Below, piece after piece: positions 1 through 5,040 of a stretch of 5,583 bases of DNA. A model generated the notes under the pieces. The model had not been told where the DNA came from. It worked only from the letters and a program-made list of their open reading frames with translations, and did not search any database. This DNA is from Candidatus Shapirobacteria bacterium (GTDB lineage Bacteria; Patescibacteriota; Microgenomatia; VGLL01): NCBI GenBank assembly GCA_016866735.1, contig VGLL01000069.1, positions 1 through 5,583 on the forward strand, read 5' to 3'. The position numbers and the translations under genes were made by a program. The number at the start of each line of letters is the position of its first letter. The first letter of the stretch is position 1.

Positions 1-1
1 C

Positions 2-76
2 CCGCAGCAATTTGTCACAACTGAAGAAAACAAAGACAAGCTCCTTGAGGGCATCTCTACCCAAGCTCAGCCATAG
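2..76 (+). CDS. Possible C-terminal end of a convergent gene (partial)
   Basis: An open plus-strand frame enters from the left edge and ends at TAG 74-76, giving 24 codons. The peptide starts PQQFVTTEENKDK and ends STQAQP. It is charged and purine-rich in the way coding sequence often is, and it would converge on the minus-strand operon that ends at 108. Two other frames are also open across this short stretch: another plus frame to about position 99, and a minus-strand frame running off the left edge. The assignment is therefore weak. No family can be recognised from 24 residues. The alternative is that 1-107 is simply intergenic. Confidence 0.3.
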   Translation, partial: PQQFVTTEENKDKLLEGISTQAQP

Positions 77-107
77 TTGTTCCTGGCCCAAATGCACATT
101 CTAAAGG

Positions 108-1670
108 CTATTTTCCCTCTAACTTTATTTTGTATAAGCTTACTGTTTCTTTTTCTACTACTGTCTCCATAAAGCTTTTGCCAGGGACGGCCGCTAATCC
201 AGCGATTGTCCTTTCTTCCGGCCCCCAAAAGACGTAAGTGATATTAGCTTTTTTAAAGAAAGCCGCTGTTTCGTCATTAGTCATTCTTCCGGCAAAAAAA
301 GAATAAACCTCCTCGGTCCGCTCTTCTGCTCGAGGGGATTCAAGGCTGTGGCCCAAATAAACCTTCTTATCTGTGTGGGCAGGCAAGATGTTGGCAATCC
401 TGTACGAGGCCAAAACACCCTCTCTCGCCTCACCGTGAGTTTTCAAGTAATCAACAATCTCTCCTTCTTCTTTGGTTAAATAAATCCATCTATTTTCCGG
501 AGATTCAGCGATCCTCTTAAGGGTCATAAAAAAGGCAGAAAAGCTGGAAAAAAGAATGACAAAACTTATCAGCAAAAGATAGTCCCATTTCAGACGCCTG
601 GCGATTTCTCTCGCCCCACTGATTGCCAAAATCACGGCTGGAACCCAAAGACCCCTCACCAATGAGCGCTGAAAACCAACTGGCAGATAGGTTATCAACC
701 AACCGCCAACGAACCAAACAAGGAAAAATACCAGCTGATCGCCTCTCTCTTGAGAGAAAAACGCGGCTAAAATCAAAGGAAATAATATGCCCCAGCCAAG
801 GATGGAATCGAGTATGGCAGGCGAAAATTGGTTTTGAGAGATAACACCGGCAAAAGTAGGACTTGCAAAAAGACTTTTGCCAACAAACAAAAAATATATC
901 GCTACCTCACCAACAACCAGCATCAAAATTTTCAAAAAATCGAGAGAGTTCGTTTTCAGCCACCAATAAAAGCCAAAAAGACCCAAGATCACTCCCGCAG
1001 AAAGCGCATTATAAGGATGGAAGAAAAGCATTAGAAAAAACCACACGCCTCCCCAAAAAACTGTCCTGATTTTTTGAAAAATAACGCCTTGCCAAAAGTT
1101 TCCCAAGCCGGCGAGCATCAAGGCCAAACTTACGGCTTCGTGCGGTCTTTGGAGCGCATTGGCGAAAGTAAAACCGGGCTGGCCGATGTCAGCTGCCAGC
1201 CTTCCTGGAAAAAACAACCAACCTAAACCTCCGCTTAAGAAAAGAAGAATAAGGGTAGCTCGCCGCTCGCCCCCCTCCTTTAAAAAAATTTTTAAAAACC
1301 ACCAGGTAACATAGGCCAGAAGTACACTGGCAACAATCGCCCAAAGGTGAAAAACTAAGACATTGTCCAAATTTAAAGAAGCAGTCACCTTTCCGGCAAA
1401 AGTATATAAGGTGTAGGCGGGAATTCCTGGAACAATTTGCGTGTCATAGGGATTTTTAAAAAGAAGGCCGTCCCTTCTGCCGAAACCAATGACACTTGAA
1501 TAAAAATTAACATCCCAGGGATCAAACCAAGAGGCCTGACCGCCGTACCATTTGTCCTCCGGACGATTGACGGCTCGGATGACATCGGGACCATGAGTCA
1601 AAAGATTGACAAAAACTAAGACGGCAGAAACAAAAAGAAAATTTTTGCTGATTTTAATTTTTTCTTTCAT
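108..1670 (-). CDS. Polytopic membrane protein, GT-C glycosyltransferase-like (520 aa)
   Basis: Integral membrane protein, probably a glycosyltransferase that takes sugars from lipid-linked donors on the outer face of the membrane; donor and acceptor are unknown. Hydrophobic segments lie at about 9-25, 105-128, 138-156, 178-195, 203-234, 245-263, 287-305, 312-333, 340-355 and 363-383. A soluble C-terminal domain of about 135 residues follows. After the first segment an outer loop carries acidic D50 and D53 (FDPWD), where GT-C enzymes usually place catalytic or metal-binding acids. Other conserved-looking motifs are RPHE 175-178, HPYN 218-221, VYLGH 437-441 and YVFWGPEER 479-487. The last two match a membrane-protein type I remember from Chloroflexi and CPR genomes. 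The ATG at 1670 overlaps the upstream gene by 17 nt. A weak GGTG lies a few bases before it inside the upstream coding sequence, so translation is probably coupled. I saw no repeat arrays in this gene. The GT-C call is inferred from topology and loop acids. Confidence 0.75.
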   Translation of the reverse strand: MKEKIKISKNFLFVSAVLVFVNLLTHGPDVIRAVNRPEDKWYGGQASWFDPWDVNFYSSVIGFGRRDGLLFKNPYDTQIVPGIPAYTLYTFAGKVTASLNLDNVLVFHLWAIVASVLLAYVTWWFLKIFLKEGGERRATLILLFLSGGLGWLFFPGRLAADIGQPGFTFANALQRPHEAVSLALMLAGLGNFWQGVIFQKIRTVFWGGVWFFLMLFFHPYNALSAGVILGLFGFYWWLKTNSLDFLKILMLVVGEVAIYFLFVGKSLFASPTFAGVISQNQFSPAILDSILGWGILFPLILAAFFSQERGDQLVFFLVWFVGGWLITYLPVGFQRSLVRGLWVPAVILAISGAREIARRLKWDYLLLISFVILFSSFSAFFMTLKRIAESPENRWIYLTKEEGEIVDYLKTHGEAREGVLASYRIANILPAHTDKKVYLGHSLESPRAEERTEEVYSFFAGRMTNDETAAFFKKANITYVFWGPEERTIAGLAAVPGKSFMETVVEKETVSLYKIKLEGK

Positions 1671-3108
1671 AAATCACCGAAATCCTATCCCGAAAAACCT
1701 CCTGCCAACCATATTTCTCCAGGCTTGGCCTAAGGAGTAAATCCATAAAAGTCCCGGGGCTAATTAAAATCCAGTCAATTTTATATTCTCTTAAAGTTTC
1801 CTGCCAGCCCGGTTGGGTTTGTAACGTTTCTAAATAAATTGTGTAAGGACTTTTAGCAGTTGGTGTTCCCCAGGCTGGCATCCGCCCGTCAACAAAAACC
1901 TTATATTCCGGCAGCTGCCAGATTAAAAACCCACCCCACTCGTAGCGATTAAAGATATTGCTTGTCCTCCGAAGCCCTCCAGCTCGGAGGAGCGAAGGAG
2001 GACTTACCTCCTTCTTTAAAAATTCCACCGCTCGGTAGGGATAATCCAAAGACGATTCTTCGCAGTAGTTTTGCCAAGAGAGGTTAGCGTCAATCGTCTG
2101 CGGCAAACGAATGAAAAAACCAAAAGATAAAAGGCCGACGAGCATTAAATAAGATAAACTATTTCTTAATTCTTCTTTTTTAAGCCACGCGCCAAGGATC
2201 TTTTTCATCGAAGGCAGACTTAGTAATAAAAAGAAATTTAATAAGAAAGTAAACGGTAGATTTCGCCTCGCCTTAAGGCCAAGAATAGTAAAGGCTAAAC
2301 TAAGAAGCGCCCAAGACCACTTTTGGCTTCTCCCCAAAAATCCCAAAACCCCCAAGCCCCCCAAAAGCGTCAGCCACCAAAAAACCGGTGTGGGCGGTAC
2401 CCACTCGGCAATCAGTCGATCCAGTCTTGCCGCCCAAAAATGCCGCCAGGCCTCCTGGTAAATCCGAAAACCAAAAGGGTTAACTAGCGTCGCCGCCACT
2501 GCCACTAGTAGGACCAAAGCCACCCACCCCCGTTCCCTTATCTCCCTTATTGCCCTGACCACCCCGAGGAAAACGAGAGCCACCCCCAGCCCCACCGACC
2601 CTCCGTGGCTATTCGCCCAGGCTAACATCACCACCGGCACAAGGAAGACTAACCTCGGTCTCTCCTCAATTCGGGAAAGCAACCAAAGTAAAATACTAAA
2701 AAAGAGGAATCCCGCCAGCTGGCTGCGAATTCCAAAACTAAACACTCCCCAGCCGATTACCCCGATTATCCCGATTGCCCCAATCTTCTCCGCCCGAAAA
2801 TTAGGAATCGCTTGGTAAAAAAACCAGAAGGCCAAAGCCGTAATTCCCGCCCCCAAAATCGTCAACCCCCAAGGCCCCCAAAGTCCCCAAAGTCCCCAAA
2901 TTATTACCTGGTAAAGCCAATGGTGATTCACCCATGGATAGCCAGCCAATAAAACCGAGAACTGATTCTGGCTACAAAAACCCTGCCCTTTCCAGATTTG
3001 TTCACCGCATCTTAACTGCCAGCCTAAATCCGGATCGGTCGGCGGGAGTAGAAAAAATAAAAAGAGGCCTAAAGCAAAGAGGAAATCAAAAACTCTAAAT
3101 TTTTTCAT
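1654..3108 (-). CDS. Polytopic membrane protein, GT-C glycosyltransferase-like, repeat-rich (484 aa)
   Basis: Integral membrane protein of the type with an N-terminal DPDLGWQLRCGEQIW motif (25-39), which follows one hydrophobic segment (7-22) and carries acidic D25 and D27. NHHWL follows at 61-65. Further hydrophobic segments fall at about 66-100, 111-145, 151-164, 172-183, 195-212, 242-257, 264-276, 287-298 and 318-334. A soluble C-terminal domain contains EWGGFLIW (390-397) and VFVDGR (404-409), a pairing I remember from uncharacterised GT-C-like proteins. Likely role: sugar transfer at the outer membrane face; substrate unknown. The ATG at 3108 lies 5 nt after the hydrolase stop and has no good Shine-Dalgarno sequence (a GGGGA lies about 13 nt away). 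Its 3' end overlaps the next gene by 17 nt. The gene is odd in carrying four 9-nt-period arrays that encode three-residue repeats (LWG, xIG, IRE and xLG types) and a palindrome in the loop before the WGG motif. The frame stays open throughout. Confidence 0.75.
   Translation of the reverse strand: MKKFRVFDFLFALGLFLFFLLPPTDPDLGWQLRCGEQIWKGQGFCSQNQFSVLLAGYPWVNHHWLYQVIIWGLWGLWGPWGLTILGAGITALAFWFFYQAIPNFRAEKIGAIGIIGVIGWGVFSFGIRSQLAGFLFFSILLWLLSRIEERPRLVFLVPVVMLAWANSHGGSVGLGVALVFLGVVRAIREIRERGWVALVLLVAVAATLVNPFGFRIYQEAWRHFWAARLDRLIAEWVPPTPVFWWLTLLGGLGVLGFLGRSQKWSWALLSLAFTILGLKARRNLPFTFLLNFFLLLSLPSMKKILGAWLKKEELRNSLSYLMLVGLLSFGFFIRLPQTIDANLSWQNYCEESSLDYPYRAVEFLKKEVSPPSLLRAGGLRRTSNIFNRYEWGGFLIWQLPEYKVFVDGRMPAWGTPTAKSPYTIYLETLQTQPGWQETLREYKIDWILISPGTFMDLLLRPSLEKYGWQEVFRDRISVIYERKN
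1964..2014. repeat. In-frame palindromic element with alternative hairpins, in the 484-aa membrane protein gene
   Basis: GTCCTCC (1964-1970) pairs with GGAGGAC (1997-2003). Inside this, after a 3x3 internal loop, a 2-bp stem and a one-base bulge, CCTCC (1976-1980) pairs with GGAGG (1986-1990) around a 5-nt loop. A competing perfect 8-bp hairpin pairs GAAGGAGG (1994-2001) with CCTCCTTC (2007-2014) around a 5-nt loop, so the 1997-2001 block has two possible partners. The 1964-2003 part is read through as residues 369-382 (SPPSLLRAGGLRRT), in a loop between AVEFLKKE and the conserved NRYEWGG. It resembles palindromes I remember from CPR genomes and behaves like the in-frame Rickettsia palindromic elements. 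Confidence 0.75.
2332..2367 (-). repeat. 9-nt tandem array, four units, encoding xLG repeats
   Basis: There are four adjacent 9-nt units on the coding strand, each built around TTGGG (for example CTTTTGGGG and TTTTTGGGG). They encode L248 to G259 as Leu-Leu-Gly, Gly-Leu-Gly, Val-Leu-Gly and Phe-Leu-Gly within a hydrophobic segment. On the mRNA strand the G-runs are 6, 5, 3 and 4 nt, separated by loops of 3, 4 and 6 nt, which meets the canonical G-quadruplex pattern. Confidence 0.75.
2530..2556 (-). repeat. 9-nt tandem array, three units, encoding RxI-type repeats
   Basis: Three 9-nt units with AGGG at the start of each (AGGGCAATA, AGGGAGATA, AGGGAACGG) encode R185 to R193. Each unit places GGG on the mRNA strand. 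With G-runs just outside the array (C-runs on the plus strand at 2527-2531 and 2562-2565), the segment 2523-2565 has at least five G-runs separated by 3-6 nt. Confidence 0.6.
2752..2787 (-). repeat. 9-nt tandem array, four units, encoding xIG repeats
   Basis: Four 9-nt units of the type ATAATCGGG encode K108 to G119 as a repeated x-Ile-Gly pattern; the outer units are less perfect. On the mRNA strand G-runs of 4, 3 and 4 nt are separated by 5 and 6 nt. The next run of four G comes after a 9-nt loop, so this is a near-match rather than a canonical G-quadruplex. Confidence 0.7.
2866..2901 (-). repeat. 9-nt tandem array, four units, encoding xWG repeats
   Basis: Four 9-nt units of the type CTTTGGGGA are nearly identical and encode I70 to G81 as Ile-Trp-Gly, Leu-Trp-Gly, Leu-Trp-Gly and Pro-Trp-Gly in a membrane segment. 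On the mRNA strand four runs of 4, 4, 5 and 5 G are separated by loops of 5, 5 and 4 nt, the strongest G-quadruplex pattern in the window. Confidence 0.85.
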
Positions 3109-3156
3109 CCGTGCTAATCCGTCCCCAAATCCGTGTAAATCAACCCGGAAATCCGC
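3106..3156. repeat. About 11-nt degenerate repeat across the hydrolase / membrane-protein gene junction
   Basis: On the coding strand CGGATT recurs at 3156-3151, 3134-3129 and 3122-3117, and a fourth copy reads CGGATG at 3111-3106. Spacings are 22, 12 and 10 nt, so about 11 nt per unit with one decayed unit. The array supplies the last codons of the hydrolase (ending IYTDLGTD), its TAG stop (3116-3114), the 5-nt gap and the ATG (3108-3106) of the next gene. ACGGATT-type repeats are, from memory, common between genes in many bacteria. Confidence 0.6.
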
Positions 3157-4013
3157 GGCAAAAGTTCCTTTGCCTCTTTTTCGATAACATCTTTTGACAT
3201 GATGACTAAAATGTACGGCTTTGGGGCAAAAACGATGCCGCCGTCGGCGATAACGCCTATTTCCGTCCCCACCTTATGAGAAACTCTAACCCCTTCGGGT
3301 ACTCCCGCCGGAATCCGCTCTTCCCAAGCAGTTTTGGTTAAATAAGAAAGTAGCTCCTCCCGATTTTCCCGATTCACTAGGTTTCCCTGATACAACTTTC
3401 TAAAGAAAAGCCCGACCTCCGCCGGCGTGGTCTCGTTTTTCGCAAAAGAAGTTCTCCTCATTCCCAGGGAATCGATCGCTTGCTGAATTTTCTCTTTCCC
3501 CAAAAGCTTAACGAAAACATTAAAGGCCGTATTGTCTGACTGTTTGCCCATCAGCTCCAGCATCTCTTTATAGGTATAAACTGTCCCCGGCTTGGCATAA
3601 TACATACTGCCAGCACCCGCAACTTTGTCAGTGTTTAGTATTTGGTATTTAGTATTTAGAGAAAGACCCCCTCTTTCCGCTTCCTGATAGAAAGCGGCAA
3701 AAACTGGCAGTTTGATCAAAGAAGCCGCCGGAAAAACTTCGTTTTCTCTAATCCCCAATTCCTCACCGGTCGTAAAATTGTAAATGTAAATCCCGTAAGT
3801 TCCCGAAAAGGGGGAAACTAGGGTAGCCAATTTTTCTTTAATCACTTTCGCTTTTTCTTTCTCTCCCTCAATTATTTTCTCGCCTAAAATTTTTTGAAAA
3901 ATGTTATGCCACTTTAGAGAGGGCGTCATTAACACGCTTGCCAAAATTGTCCCCGTAAAAACTAGAAAAACCGCTAAATTTTTTCGCAAGTTATCGGGTT
4001 TCTTTTCCAACAT
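3114..4013 (-). CDS. Membrane-anchored serine hydrolase, class A beta-lactamase-like fold, short omega loop
   Basis: Serine acyl-enzyme protein of the penicillin-recognising superfamily, facing outside the membrane. A short N-terminal tail precedes one hydrophobic anchor (about 13-30) with no lipobox cysteine. A charged, helix-prone linker (43-62) leads to the catalytic domain. The three active-site motifs are visible: S98-L-I-K101 (SxxK, nucleophile S98), S159-D160-N161 (SDN), and K247-V248-G249-T250 in the place of KTG or KSG, with Val in the usual Thr/Ser position. The class A deacylation motif ExxLN is absent. The stretch from SDN to TTPAEV (195-200) is about 14 residues shorter than I remember for TEM-type enzymes. 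A peptidoglycan-directed or acyl-transfer role is therefore more likely than efficient beta-lactam hydrolysis; this is inference. The ATG at 4013 lies 16 nt after the kinase stop without a Shine-Dalgarno sequence. A 7-nt repeat array lies at codons 119-128, and the last codons fall within another repeat. Confidence 0.88.
   Translation of the reverse strand: MLEKKPDNLRKNLAVFLVFTGTILASVLMTPSLKWHNIFQKILGEKIIEGEKEKAKVIKEKLATLVSPFSGTYGIYIYNFTTGEELGIRENEVFPAASLIKLPVFAAFYQEAERGGLSLNTKYQILNTDKVAGAGSMYYAKPGTVYTYKEMLELMGKQSDNTAFNVFVKLLGKEKIQQAIDSLGMRRTSFAKNETTPAEVGLFFRKLYQGNLVNRENREELLSYLTKTAWEERIPAGVPEGVRVSHKVGTEIGVIADGGIVFAPKPYILVIMSKDVIEKEAKELLPRISGLIYTDLGTD
3631..3658 (-). repeat. 7-nt tandem array, four units, inside the serine hydrolase gene
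   Basis: Four adjacent 7-nt units on the coding strand read TAAATAC, TAAATAC, CAAATAC and TAAACAC. They encode L119 to T128. Because 7 nt shifts the frame at each unit, the peptide has a seven-residue period (LNTKYQI, then LNT). The array is AT-rich compared with its surroundings. It lies between the SxxK and SDN motifs, in the loop before DKVAGAG. TAAATAC-type arrays are ones I remember from CPR genomes. Confidence 0.85.
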
Positions 4014-4029
4014 GAGGTGAAGAAAAATA

Positions 4030-5040
4030 TTACTCTATCCTCATTTCTTTAATCTCTAAATCCATCTTCAACCATTTGCTCATTTCCTCGGGTTTCAAAA
4101 TTCCTTTTTTCGCTCCCGGACGAAGAACTACCGACGAGGCATTGGCGGCAGCCAACTGCAAGCAGTCTCTTATTTCCCATCCTTTAACAAGGCCGGTAAC
4201 AAATCCCGACCCGTAAGCGTCGCCTGCTCCAGTCGCCTCAACTTTAGGAGTATTGTAAATCCCCGACCAAAGCCATTTCTTCGTGTCTTTTTGCCAGATA
4301 TAACTGCCATTACGGTCATCAGTAATAATAATATAGCGGCAAGGCAATCCCTGAGCACTTCTCAATATTTCCCTAATTGCTACATTGCTACATTGCTTCA
4401 TTGCTAACAGTTCTATCATCTCTTCTTTATTCAAATTCAGAAGTTCAATTTGGGGTAGAATCGCCAATACCCTTTCTCTCTGCTCCAACTCCTTCCTTCC
4501 CGGATTCCAGGCGACTCTGGTATGTGGCATATTGGGTCTTTGCCGCTTTGGGTCTTTGCTTCTTTGGATCTCTTCCGGTATCTCCAGGTTTCCCTCGATT
4601 GAACTAATATAAAACCACTTCGTTTTCAGCCCTTCCCAATTAATATCCTCCACCTCCAACTTCGTTTTTCCCCGATAAACTAGAATTGTCCGTCCGCCGT
4701 CTGGCGCCCAAAGGATAGTGGAATAATCAGTGTGCTCGTCTTTTTCTTCGGCTGTCAGCGAGGTATCTACTCCTGCGCCTTCCAGGTCCTCTCTCACTTT
4801 TCGGCCGGCGAAGTCTTCTCCGATTTTAACAATCGAGGCAACTTTTAGTCCCTGGCGGGCAAAAGTCACCGCTGAATTCGTCCCCCCGCCTCCAAGGTCG
4901 AAATGAACTTCATCTATCTCGATCTTGGCCCCATAAATAACGCAAAGCTCTTTCTTGCCGTTCTCTTTTTGAACGGCAAATTCGGACGAGCGCAGGAAAA
5001 CATCCAGGGTCGCCGCACCGAGAGAAACTACGTCAAACAT
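4030..5040 (-). CDS. PfkB-family carbohydrate kinase (336 aa)
   Basis: Cytoplasmic ATP-dependent sugar or sugar-phosphate kinase of the ribokinase/PfkB fold. Numbering is from the ATG at 5040. The first PfkB signature is the glycine-rich GGGGTNSA at 50-57. The NxxE motif that positions Mg-phosphate is N204-KE-E207. The second signature, TGAGDAYGSGF, starts at T270 with the catalytic base D274 and the GAGD anion hole. VAWNPG at 176-181 is also typical. ATG 5040 is chosen over the in-frame TTG 5049 because GGAGG (5050-5054) lies 9 nt before the ATG but directly abuts the TTG. This start overlaps the aldolase stop by 8 nt. Substrate cannot be read from sequence; the aldolase neighbour makes fructose 6-phosphate attractive, with fructose, ribose or nucleosides as alternatives. 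Two 8-nt tandem arrays fall in predicted loops (about 157-170 and 212-222) and appear to add or replace loop residues without touching catalytic motifs. Confidence 0.9.
   Translation of the reverse strand: MFDVVSLGAATLDVFLRSSEFAVQKENGKKELCVIYGAKIEIDEVHFDLGGGGTNSAVTFARQGLKVASIVKIGEDFAGRKVREDLEGAGVDTSLTAEEKDEHTDYSTILWAPDGGRTILVYRGKTKLEVEDINWEGLKTKWFYISSIEGNLEIPEEIQRSKDPKRQRPNMPHTRVAWNPGRKELEQRERVLAILPQIELLNLNKEEMIELLAMKQCSNVAIREILRSAQGLPCRYIIITDDRNGSYIWQKDTKKWLWSGIYNTPKVEATGAGDAYGSGFVTGLVKGWEIRDCLQLAAANASSVVLRPGAKKGILKPEEMSKWLKMDLEIKEMRIE
4376..4407 (-). repeat. 8-nt tandem array, four units, inside the PfkB-family kinase gene (second array)
   Basis: Four 8-nt units on the coding strand read TTAGCAAT, GAAGCAAT, GTAGCAAT and GTAGCAAT. 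They encode about residues 212-222 (LAMKQCSNVAI) in the loop after the NxxE motif and before the REIL helix. Each unit is read in a different frame, so the repeat cannot be seen at protein level. Confidence 0.85.
4531..4570 (-). repeat. 8-nt tandem array, five units, inside the PfkB-family kinase gene (first array)
   Basis: Five 8-nt units on the coding strand read GATCCAAA, GAAGCAAA, GACCCAAA, GCGGCAAA and GACCCAAT, alternating two unit types (16-nt super-period). They encode about residues 157-170 (EIQRSKDPKRQRPN), a basic loop before VAWNPG. The GAAGCAAA unit is close to the GAAGCAAT unit of the second array 123 nt further along. Confidence 0.8.

Noticed and set aside
1..107. Rho-independent terminator between the operon and the left edge
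   Set aside because: Only a 4-bp GCCA/TGGC pairing was found, with no following T-run on either strand.
623..1069. Three plus-strand open frames of about 70 codons
   Set aside because: They are antisense to the 520-residue membrane protein. Their lysine-rich peptides mirror hydrophobic codons on the other strand, and nothing resembles a domain.
2332..4570. CRISPR array
   Set aside because: The repeats are 7-11 nt tandem units without unique spacers, lie inside coding frames, and have no cas genes nearby.
4377..4612. Two overlapping plus-strand open frames of about 75 codons
   Set aside because: They lie antisense to the PfkB gene across the 8-nt arrays and neighbouring sequence. They encode no recognisable motif, and the opposite strand has clear catalytic signatures.
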